Below are positions 18,577 to 25,796 of a stretch of DNA of 64,000 bases, in pieces (position 1 is the stretch's first letter; every line of letters begins with the position of its first letter). Source of the stretch: Nonlabens agnitus. GTDB taxonomy: Bacteria > Bacteroidota > Bacteroidia > Flavobacteriales > Flavobacteriaceae. The DNA lies in contig NZ_MQUC01000003.1 of assembly GCF_002994045.1 (NCBI RefSeq), positions 906,501 through 970,500 of the forward strand, read 5' to 3'. The notes below the pieces were generated by a model, which did not search any database, was not told the DNA's origin, and saw only the letters and a list, made by a program, of their open reading frames with translations. A program made the position numbers and the translations under genes.

Positions 18577-19032
18577 CTAGTAAACTTCTAAAATTTTAAA
18601 TTCTTTGTTGTTGAAAGTAAAGCTTTCATTTTCCTTCATTCCTTTCATAGCGAGGTAAATGGGCGCCTTGTTGGAAATTGCAAAAAGATCGCTGTTTTGT
18701 TCTCTTAGTTCCAGTTGTCCTATTCCTACGCTTATGAGTAATAATCGATCCGTAGTTCTTACAATCGCGCCTTCTTGAACTGTTTTCTTGCCACCGTGAA
18801 AATCAATATTGTTGAATTCTACTAGCATGTCTTCATGCTCTTCACGCAACTGGGCATACCGTTCAAAATCTCCCAACAGTTCACCTTGACTGTCATCATT
18901 ATCATACCCGTGTTTGGTCTCATTGGACTCGATACTGTTATTGATATCATCCAGCTGCTCCTTATGGACAGCGATGCGGTCTTTAATTTCTTGCTTACAA
19001 GCTGCAACGGCAGCCATTTTCAATTCTTTCAT
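18577..19032 (-). CDS. GreA/GreB-like transcription factor
   Basis: A 151-residue protein. An N-terminal helical pair (MAAVAACKQEIKDRIAVHKEQLDDINNSIESNETK ... FERYAQLREEHEDMLVEF) could form the Gre coiled coil that enters the RNA-polymerase secondary channel. It is followed by a C-terminal FKBP-like domain (GAIVRTTDRLLLISVGIGQLEL ... SNKAPIYLAMKGMKENESFTFNNKEFKILEVY). Acidic residues expected at the coiled-coil tip may be those in GYDNDDSQGE. It differs enough from canonical GreA that a specialised, Bacteroidota-specific role is possible. Start at 19032; an ATG at residue 6 is an alternative. Confidence 0.7.
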   Translation of the reverse strand: MKELKMAAVAACKQEIKDRIAVHKEQLDDINNSIESNETKHGYDNDDSQGELLGDFERYAQLREEHEDMLVEFNNIDFHGGKKTVQEGAIVRTTDRLLLISVGIGQLELREQNSDLFAISNKAPIYLAMKGMKENESFTFNNKEFKILEVY

Positions 19033-19106
19033 AGCCTTTAGTTTGGTGTAAAGATATAAGGCTGTAATAGCTGGTACCGATAACTTAGTTTAAATTTAGC
19101 ATATTG

Positions 19107-19517
19107 CTATAAGTCGATGGTAGGACGCTCAAAAACCTGAATGCTACTTATAAGGCGTTCTCGCACGATATTCATCATACGTTTGTTAAGTGCACTGGAA
19201 TTGGAGATGTAAAATAAATATTCTTTGATGGTGAACATTCCTATGATAATTCCCTTGAGACTATTCCTAAATTTTTGATCACGGTTCACGGCATTCTCAA
19301 TATAGTCCACCCTTTTTACAGCCGTCAAGCCATAAAAAACATTCTTGTGTTTCTTGATATAGTTGCGAAAAACCTCTACCAGCAAATCATGCTGCAGTTT
19401 TGCCACTGGACGCAGTGTGCGATTCTGGAACTGTTCATCTGCGCTCATCGTATCATTGACCTTGGCGTTCGGAATTCCAGGTCGCAGCGCCACGAGATAC
19501 TCATCTCTGTTTTCCAT
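19107..19517 (-). CDS. Conserved hypothetical protein
   Basis: From the ATG at 19517 (MENRDEYLVALRPGIPNAKVNDTMSADEQFQNRTLRPVAK) the protein has 136 residues, is mostly alpha-helical and lacks a signal peptide. I recognise it only as a type of conserved flavobacterial protein without known function. Later segments are KHKNVFYGLTAVKRVDYIENAV and NSLKGIIIGMFTIKEYLFYI. The longer frame to 19604 contains the translated palindromic repeat (RFRESE) and is rejected. It is divergent from the aldehyde dehydrogenase gene. Confidence 0.65.
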   Translation of the reverse strand: MENRDEYLVALRPGIPNAKVNDTMSADEQFQNRTLRPVAKLQHDLLVEVFRNYIKKHKNVFYGLTAVKRVDYIENAVNRDQKFRNSLKGIIIGMFTIKEYLFYISNSSALNKRMMNIVRERLISSIQVFERPTIDL

Positions 19518-19556
19518 AATAAAGTGTTTTTTAAATGTAGGGATGATGTGGCTGGA

Positions 19557-19576
19557 TTCGCTTTCGCGAAAGCGGA
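19557..19576. repeat. 20-bp palindromic repeat, one-base variant
   Basis: TTCGCTTTCGCGAAAGCGGA, lying between divergent genes, 40 bp upstream of the conserved hypothetical gene. Confidence 0.9.
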
Positions 19577-19672
19577 CATTCTCCACAACCTTATCAACAA
19601 TCACAATACGTTAAACCATTGCAAAGAGCCTCGACGCAAGTGGGCGCTCGTCGTATTTTTAAAATAAAAACC

Positions 19673-21034
19673 ATGATCACGACCATCAATCCATATAACG
19701 GCAGCGAACTTAAAACCTACCAAGAAGATACGGAAAGCCAAATTGAAGACAAACTTAAAATGGCTGATGCAGCCTTTAAGGAATGGCGCAAAACCGATAT
19801 GGATTTTAGAGCAAAACTCATCAAAAGAGTAGGTGAGTTGCTGCGCCAAAACGCCCAAAACTATGCCCGGCAAATGGCCATGGAAATGGGAAAACCTATA
19901 AGTCAAGGTAAAGCCGAAGCTGAAAAATGTGCCTGGCTATGTGATTATTATGCAGACCATGCTCCAGGTTTTTTAAAACCAGAAAAATTTGAAACTGATT
20001 ATCATAAATCCTATGTGACTTATGAGCCTATAGGTGTGGTGCTGGCCGTAATGCCATGGAACTATCCATTCTGGCAAGTCATGCGATTTATCGTGCCTGC
20101 TTTAATGGCAGGAAATGTAGGTGTTCTCAAACATTCCAGTAGCGTGATGGGTTGCGCTCTTATGCTGGAAGAACTGTTTAGAGAAGCTGGATTTCCAGAT
20201 GGGTGTTTAAAAAACCTTACCGTGAGTAGTGACCCTATAGAATCGGTGATTAAAAATCCTATTGTAAAAGCGGTCACTCTTACCGGTTCTAAACCAGCAG
20301 GAAGTGCCGTGGCATCTACCGCAGGTAGCGAGATTAAAAAGACTGTTTTGGAATTGGGCGGTAGTAATGCCCTAGTGGTTTTTGAAGATGTTGATATTGA
20401 TAATGCCGTAGAAACTTGTGTGGATGCAAGATACCAGAATACTGGCCAAAGTTGTATCGCGGGTAAACGATTGTTACTGCACAAGGAAATAGCAACCGTT
20501 TTCTTGCAAAAGCTAACCAATAAGGTGAAGGAACTGAAATCTGGAGATCCTTTAAAAGAAGATACTTATATAGGCGTGATGGCACGACCAGACCTTGCGG
20601 AAGAGCTGGAAGAAACCATGCACAAATCCATTAATATGGGCGCACACCTACATCTAGGTGGGAAAAGAGATGGCGCCTATTTTGAGCCTACTATTTTGAC
20701 GCATGTAACCAGAGACATGCCAGCTTTTAAGGAAGAAACCTTCGGTCCATTGTTAGCAGTGACCACTTTTGAAAGTGATCAAGAAGCGATTGATATAGTA
20801 AATGAGTCAGAATTTGGTTTAGGTGTAAGCCTTTTCTCTGAAGATACCGACCGTATGGAGCGGTTGTCTGTTCATTTTGATGATGGCGCCGTATTTATCA
20901 ATGAGAAAGTGAGCAGTCATCCTAACTTACCTTTTGGTGGTACAGGAATTTCTGGTTACGGACGTGAATTGTCTAGATTTGGTATTCGTGAATTTGTGAA
21001 TATCAAGACCGTAGTGGTGAATTTGTATGAGTAG
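19673..21034 (+). CDS. NAD(P)-dependent succinate-semialdehyde-type aldehyde dehydrogenase
   Basis: A 453-residue ALDH. The catalytic Cys261 is in GQSCIAGKR and the general base Glu227 is in LELGGSNA. The dinucleotide fold is seen around VLTVTGSKPAG-type sequence (AVTLTGSKPAGSAVAS). The length without an N-terminal extension and the segment VMPWNYPFWQVMRF agree with the succinate-semialdehyde dehydrogenase/GabD-like group, which oxidises succinate semialdehyde to succinate. No GABA transaminase gene is nearby, so the substrate is an inference. The start at 19673 gives MITTINPYNGSEL; the TTG at 19619 adds a segment without similarity. Confidence 0.88.
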   Translation: MITTINPYNGSELKTYQEDTESQIEDKLKMADAAFKEWRKTDMDFRAKLIKRVGELLRQNAQNYARQMAMEMGKPISQGKAEAEKCAWLCDYYADHAPGFLKPEKFETDYHKSYVTYEPIGVVLAVMPWNYPFWQVMRFIVPALMAGNVGVLKHSSSVMGCALMLEELFREAGFPDGCLKNLTVSSDPIESVIKNPIVKAVTLTGSKPAGSAVASTAGSEIKKTVLELGGSNALVVFEDVDIDNAVETCVDARYQNTGQSCIAGKRLLLHKEIATVFLQKLTNKVKELKSGDPLKEDTYIGVMARPDLAEELEETMHKSINMGAHLHLGGKRDGAYFEPTILTHVTRDMPAFKEETFGPLLAVTTFESDQEAIDIVNESEFGLGVSLFSEDTDRMERLSVHFDDGAVFINEKVSSHPNLPFGGTGISGYGRELSRFGIREFVNIKTVVVNLYE

Positions 21035-21255
21035 ATTCTTATACGTTTTCTAAAGGTATTCTTTTTATCAGTCACTTTCAGCTTAATCAAATTGTTGAAT
21101 AAAACAGTTATTTTTCCTACAAAATATTATCTAATATTTATTATCATCTGTGAAAAATAAAGGTTTAAATATTAGATTAACCGATTAAGTGTATTAGGAG
21201 TGTTCAATGTCGTTTGATTTAACCATTCTTAACGTATCAAATTTATTCATATCGA

Positions 21256-21263
21256 TATTTTTG
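21256..21263 (+). promoter_or_regulatory. Flavobacterial -7 promoter element
   Basis: TATTTTTG fits TAnnTTTG and lies 18 bp before the ATG of the secreted protein gene at 21281. No good TTG box was found at the expected upstream distance. The rest of the 246-bp gap holds nothing recognisable. Confidence 0.45.
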
Positions 21264-21280
21264 TACTACAACACTCTACT

Positions 21281-22603
21281 ATGAAGTACTTTACGTTTAT
21301 AATCATTTCTTTTTTTTCTGTATTTGCATTCTCACAAGTGGGCATTGGTACCGCTATGCCAGAATCCTCGTTAGATATAAGGGCAGCAAATCATTTAGGT
21401 AATGTATCTGCCTCTGATGGTGTGCTCGTTCCTCGAGTCAACGACTTGTCTACCGCAGGAGCAACGGATGGACAATTGGTTTACTTAACGGAAGATGTTT
21501 CTACATTTACTAAAGGCTTCCATTATTGGGATGATGCTCTAAGCGCCTGGACTCCAATTAATAGTACCATTGAACCATGGAATCGCGCGGGTACGAATAA
21601 TCCCGCAACTCTTAACACAGATAACATCTATACACAAGGTCAAGTTGGTATAGGTACTGATAATCCATTGGGAGCTCTTCATATCACTACCCAAAATTCA
21701 AGAGATGTTCTATTGTTTAGATTTATAGATTCTCCTGGTGATGATTTAGATATAGATCTTCTAAGAGCCAGAGGAACGGCATCTTCACCAGCCTTACTTC
21801 AAGATAATACTCGTTTAGGTGGATTAAGAGGACAATCTTTTACAGGTTCAAGCACCATATTTAATCCCAGTGCTGAAATCTGGTTTCAGACAGAAGGAGC
21901 TAGCAGTCCTACTTCAAGTGCCGCTGAAATTAATTTTGCAACTACGCCAGTAGGAGCTCTCTCTACCATAGAGCGTATGACTATCAAGTCTGATGGAAAA
22001 GTAGGTATAGGTACTGATGCTCCAGCTTCCACTTTAGAGGTTACTGGCCAACCTACCAATACTGCGGTTTTAGACGGTATGATACCTCCTCGCTTGACAG
22101 GGAATCAATTACAAGCTAAAACCTATACTGCTGCCCAAAACGGAGCCATCGTTTATGCTACCTCAGCAGCAACTGCTCCAGCTGGTCAAACCATCAATGT
22201 AACTTCTGAAGGTTTATATGTTTTCTCATCGTCGCAAAATAGATGGAATCTTTTAAATAGTGGAAGCTTAAATGTTGGCCAGCGAACTAGTGTTTATCGA
22301 AGGGTGACCCTAGCTGATAATGAATATTTGAGCAACACAGGATTGATAGAATTGGAGGGTTTGATACGAGTAACAGTACAAAGAGATAATGCTGTGGTTT
22401 ACAGACCTCAAATAATAAATATTTCTGGAAGCCCTATTGAGGTTACCTTAAGTGGTAATACTCTAGGAGCCACTGTTCAAAGAGACTATGATACCAATTT
22501 GATTTTACCAGCAGGAGGATTTGTTAGTCCTGATCCAGATGGCATTACTTACTGGGATGTAAGAAGTGAGACCGTTACTTCTCAAATAGCCTTACCTAAT
22601 TGA
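21281..22603 (+). CDS. Secreted fibre-like protein, VGIGT repeat type
   Basis: A 440-residue protein with a signal peptide (MKYFTFIIISFFSVFAFS). The mature part begins QVGIGTAMPESSLDI, and the VGIGT-x-x-P motif recurs at about residues 122 (QVGIGTDNPLGALHI) and 241 (KVGIGTDAPASTLEV). Such repeats are frequent in Bacteroidota surface and tail-fibre-like beta-solenoid proteins. It contains a collar-like segment that compares displayed text (FHYWDDALSAWTPI) and ends in a beta-rich domain. No T9SS sorting domain or anchor is seen, so the exit route beyond Sec is unclear. It is a paralogue in style of the protein encoded at 23645-25114. Confidence 0.65.
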   Translation: MKYFTFIIISFFSVFAFSQVGIGTAMPESSLDIRAANHLGNVSASDGVLVPRVNDLSTAGATDGQLVYLTEDVSTFTKGFHYWDDALSAWTPINSTIEPWNRAGTNNPATLNTDNIYTQGQVGIGTDNPLGALHITTQNSRDVLLFRFIDSPGDDLDIDLLRARGTASSPALLQDNTRLGGLRGQSFTGSSTIFNPSAEIWFQTEGASSPTSSAAEINFATTPVGALSTIERMTIKSDGKVGIGTDAPASTLEVTGQPTNTAVLDGMIPPRLTGNQLQAKTYTAAQNGAIVYATSAATAPAGQTINVTSEGLYVFSSSQNRWNLLNSGSLNVGQRTSVYRRVTLADNEYLSNTGLIELEGLIRVTVQRDNAVVYRPQIINISGSPIEVTLSGNTLGATVQRDYDTNLILPAGGFVSPDPDGITYWDVRSETVTSQIALPN

Positions 22604-23030
22604 AGTATGTACGAAATAACGTGGTTTGCATTTAGAGCAAACAACCCTGATAATGGAGAACGACGTATTTACATGAGTGCAGAACGAATCTTTTAGCTTT
22701 AATGGTAGCGCGCATTTGAATCAAACAATATTTAATTGACGTCATTCATTAACATATGATCATGTAAAAATCATTTACTTGAGAATATTCCAGTTTATAA
22801 AGATCATTAATACTTTTGCAAATATTAGTCAAGATTAGTGCTAACCACCTACTTTGGGTCCAGTATTTAAATCATATAGAATTGATATTCCAGAGAAAAA
22901 TATTATTTTCTAAATGAAGAAGGTTCAAAACCTAATTGTTATCAACAAAAACTTTATTTTTTTGCAAAAGAGAATATATTAAGATTTTTATAGATGTCTT
23001 TGTGTATTCGCACAATTAGTGTTTCAAAAA
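22604..23030. other. AT-rich intergenic stretch without a recognised gene
   Basis: No credible coding frame, RNA gene or hairpin was found. A TACTTTTG sequence at 22811-22818 matches the -7 promoter element on the plus strand, but no gene follows it before the Nudix remnant. Confidence 0.5.
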
Positions 23031-23335
23031 CTTCCACTGCAACCCAATAATGGTAATGCTATTATTAATTGCTCCTTCCAGGAGCATTTTTTTGCCTCGG
23101 ATTTTTTGATGCTTATGGTTTGAATGTCCTATTTTTCGCTAGCCTTGCCTTCACCAGACTCTGTTTGCTGGCTTTGGTTGACTTCGGTATAAAATAGGTG
23201 GATCTGTTCAGGCCAGCCACCAGGTGATGGGAAATAGGTATGTATCCTTTCTTAATGCTCAACTTTATATCCTATTTCTTCCTGAATTTCTCTTTTCGCG
23301 GAAGCGATATCAGTCTCATCCGTATCAATTGAACT
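23031..23335 (-). pseudogene. Remnant of a Nudix hydrolase gene (3' half)
   Basis: About 300 bp aligns closely with the 3' half of the intact Nudix gene at 25130-25708 (compare 25157-25463), including the stretch around GACTCTGTTTGCTGGC and the Nudix-box region. It is broken: the T-run is 7 instead of 8 bases (frameshift at 23087-23093), many substitutions are present, and the 5' half is absent. It is therefore a decayed, truncated duplicate. It keeps the hairpin that acts as terminator for the plus-strand gene upstream. Confidence 0.85.
23069..23093 (+). terminator. Intrinsic terminator kept within the Nudix remnant
   Basis: TGCTCC-TTCCA-GGAGCA followed by seven T, in the plus orientation; equivalent to the hairpin at 25195-25220. 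It would end transcripts from the fibre-like gene 21281-22603, though 470 bp after its stop. Confidence 0.6.
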
Positions 23336-23644
23336 AATTGGCAGATCCAATTATTAGTTATGATCGTTTTATTGCTGACCTAAATCGTCAAGAGTAATAA
23401 CTTGTCGTTATGTAAAAATAAAGATAGTAGTGATAAACGCTTTTGACATTTTTAGAAGCTCTCAATAAACTTCATAAACACACCGCTAGTTGACATCTTG
23501 TCTTGTTTTGAAATTATTCTGGATTTATCTAAAGTTAAATTCATCGATGAAATGTATGATTATAAGGCTAAATGAGGTTTTATGCCTGAGAAAATGATGT
23601 ATGCAAGTTGTAGGAATTATGTTTGTTACTCTACAAATTGCTAT

Positions 23645-25114
23645 ATGAAAATTACCCCACTTTTCTTTGCCACTCTTCTTTTTTCAGTTTTATCTTATTC
23701 TCAAGTAGGAATTGGAACAATAACTCCAGATGCTTCTACCTTGTTAGAAGTTTCATCTTCCAATAAAGGGGTTTTGTTACCAAAAGTGGCGTTGACAGGC
23801 ACTACAGATGTTACGACCATCGCTAATCCTGCGATGGGTTTACTTATTTTTAATACTGCAAATGTTCCAGGCTTAAACGTAGGTTATACTTATTGGAACG
23901 GTAGCCGCTGGAGTACTTTTCTTGACATTAGTACAGAATCTAGTGACTGGTCGTTATCTGGAAACGAATTGACAGGTAATGAATTTTTAGGAACCACGAA
24001 TGAGCAGTCGCTTCAATTACGGGTAAACAATAATCAGATTGGGCTCTTTGCTCCCAATGGAGGTATTGCAATAGGATTAAATACTCAGGCAAAGGATAAT
24101 AATTCTATAGCTATAGGGACTAATGCCAAAGCAATCACCAGTAATCAGGCACTTGCGATTGGATATGGTGCTGATGCCTCAGCTTTTCAATCTACTTCCA
24201 TAGGTTTAGGCAGTAAAGCTTCTCAAGATAGGAGTCTTGCATTAGGTAATAATAGCGCTGCATCAGGACAAAACAGTACCGCCTTAGGTGTAAGTGCAAC
24301 AGCATCTGCTCAAAATGCGATGGCAATGGGTAATGCTTCTAATGCTGGAGCCTCAAAAGCTATAGCGATCGGAAATGAAGCTCAGGCTCTTGATGGAAGT
24401 GGTGTTGCGATAGGAGCCTCCTCATTTGCCAGAAAACAATCAACTGTTGCTTTAGGTGCTGGAGCGGATGCGAAAAGGGATAACAGTTTAGCGATAGGTA
24501 ATGGTTCTATAGCAGATGGTTTTGAGGCTGCAGCGTTTGGCTCAGGAGCACAAGCTAATTCTACAGGTTCTACAGCTATAGGTAGAGGAGCCATTGCAAA
24601 CGGTGTTGATGCTATCGTTTTAGGAAATGCAGATGCATATGTAGGCATAGGTACATCCTCACCAGATAATGCAACGAAATTACACGTCGCAGGTAAGGTC
24701 AAAATTGTTGATGGCACTCAAGGCACAGGCAAGGTGTTAACCTCGGATGCTAACGGTAGAGCTTCTTGGCAACCTGCAGTTGCTCCAGGAACACCTCAAA
24801 TTGTTGCTGCTGGAGTTGTAAATGCTGCTGGAATCGCACTAAAAATAAATGGTGCTACGGTATCTAAAATAAATGTTGGAGATTATCAAGTAACATTCAC
24901 TACAGCAAGACCCAGTGCCAATTATGTCATTAATATTGCCACATTAGATTGTGGTGGTAACTGTCAAAACGGAACAACTTATGATGACCCTGGAATCACT
25001 TATTACAACAGGACAGCTACAGGTTTTAGAATAAATATTGGAGATAACGATAACGGTGTTTCTGCTAGATTAGATACAGATTTAGAGTTTTCGTTCTCAG
25101 TAATTGATTTCTAG
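23645..25114 (+). CDS. Secreted protein with YadA-type head repeats
   Basis: A 489-residue protein from the ATG at 23645, with signal peptide MKITPLFFATLLFSVLSYS and the mature start QVGIGTITPDA. Residues of about 145-335 are some 13 short repeats of the form (S/A)-x-A-(I/L/M)-G-x-x-(A/S)-x-A, such as NSIAIGTNAKAITSNQ and STALGVSATASAQNA. This is the left-handed beta-roll of YadA/trimeric-adhesin heads. A VGIGT-x-x-P segment and a beta-rich C-terminal domain follow. There is no YadA membrane anchor and no T9SS domain. The N-terminal extension to 23582 is not needed. The stop is 15 bp from the convergent Nudix stop. Confidence 0.78.
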   Translation: MKITPLFFATLLFSVLSYSQVGIGTITPDASTLLEVSSSNKGVLLPKVALTGTTDVTTIANPAMGLLIFNTANVPGLNVGYTYWNGSRWSTFLDISTESSDWSLSGNELTGNEFLGTTNEQSLQLRVNNNQIGLFAPNGGIAIGLNTQAKDNNSIAIGTNAKAITSNQALAIGYGADASAFQSTSIGLGSKASQDRSLALGNNSAASGQNSTALGVSATASAQNAMAMGNASNAGASKAIAIGNEAQALDGSGVAIGASSFARKQSTVALGAGADAKRDNSLAIGNGSIADGFEAAAFGSGAQANSTGSTAIGRGAIANGVDAIVLGNADAYVGIGTSSPDNATKLHVAGKVKIVDGTQGTGKVLTSDANGRASWQPAVAPGTPQIVAAGVVNAAGIALKINGATVSKINVGDYQVTFTTARPSANYVINIATLDCGGNCQNGTTYDDPGITYYNRTATGFRINIGDNDNGVSARLDTDLEFSFSVIDF

Positions 25115-25129
25115 AATACCAAACCACCA

Positions 25130-25708
25130 TTATTTGTTAAAGGCATCTCTCAAAAAATACCACTGCAACCCAATAATGGTAATACTATTATTAAATGCTC
25201 CTTCTAGGAGCATTTTTTTTGCCTCGGATTTTTTGATACGTACGGTTTGAATGTTTTCTTTTTCGCTTGGCTTGCCGCCACCAGACTCTGTTTGCTGGCT
25301 TTGGTTGACTTCGGTATAAAATAGGTGGATTTGTTCAGAGCATCCACCAGGTGATGGGAAGTAGGTATGTATTCTTTCTAAATGCTCGACTTCGTATCCT
25401 ATTTCTTCTCGAGTTTCTCTTTTCGCGGAAGCGATATCAGTCTCACCTGTATCAATAGAACCGGCAACTAGTTCCAGCATCCACGGTGCGTCGCGTCTGG
25501 CCGATGGATACCTAAATTGCCTGGTAAACAAAAAACTGTCCGTGTCTCTTTCATAGATCAATATGGCAACACTATCACCACGTTCCAGACATTCTCGAGT
25601 GGCTTGTTTTTGATGGTCCTGATTAAAAGTGTCGTGAGTTACTTGAGCTTCCAGCACTTTTAAAAAACCTTTATATACTATTTTTTCATCTTCAATTCGA
25701 TAATCCAT
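25130..25708 (-). CDS. Nudix hydrolase, ADP-ribose pyrophosphatase type
   Basis: A 192-residue protein with a perfect Nudix box, G-x5-E-x7-R-E-x-x-E-E-x-G (residues in GSIDTGE ... AKRETREEIGY). Ahead of it lie RQFRYP and WMLELVAG, typical of the ADP-ribose/nucleotide-sugar pyrophosphatase branch; a proline-containing turn (YFPSPGG) follows the box. It would hydrolyse a nucleoside diphosphate linked to another moiety using Mg2+. Near its 3' end the codons for KKMLLEGAF also encode, on the opposite strand, a terminator hairpin for the adhesin gene. A truncated duplicate is at 23031-23335. Confidence 0.9.
   Translation of the reverse strand: MDYRIEDEKIVYKGFLKVLEAQVTHDTFNQDHQKQATRECLERGDSVAILIYERDTDSFLFTRQFRYPSARRDAPWMLELVAGSIDTGETDIASAKRETREEIGYEVEHLERIHTYFPSPGGCSEQIHLFYTEVNQSQQTESGGGKPSEKENIQTVRIKKSEAKKMLLEGAFNNSITIIGLQWYFLRDAFNK
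25195..25220 (+). terminator. Intrinsic terminator on the plus strand, inside the Nudix coding region
   Basis: ATGCTCC-TTCTA-GGAGCAT followed by eight T. It lies 80 bp after the stop of the YadA-head gene and inside the antisense of the Nudix gene, so one stretch of DNA serves both. Confidence 0.8.
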
Positions 25709-25796
25709 CCTAGCATTCTTTGGGTCTAAGATAAGTAGGCTGTGGATTTATTTAATCGCCATCAAATCCTTAAATTAGTGATCTTAAAAATTATCT

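Noticed and set aside
22811..22818. TACTTTTG as a promoter of an unseen gene
   Set aside because: It matches the -7 consensus, but no start codon or coding frame follows on that strand before the Nudix remnant, so it is listed only as a remark.
25421..25440. Copy of the common palindrome within the Nudix gene
   Set aside because: The resemblance (TCTTTTCGCGGAAGCGATA) lies in the Nudix box and is explained by the codons for ASAKRE. It lacks the symmetrical outer bases.
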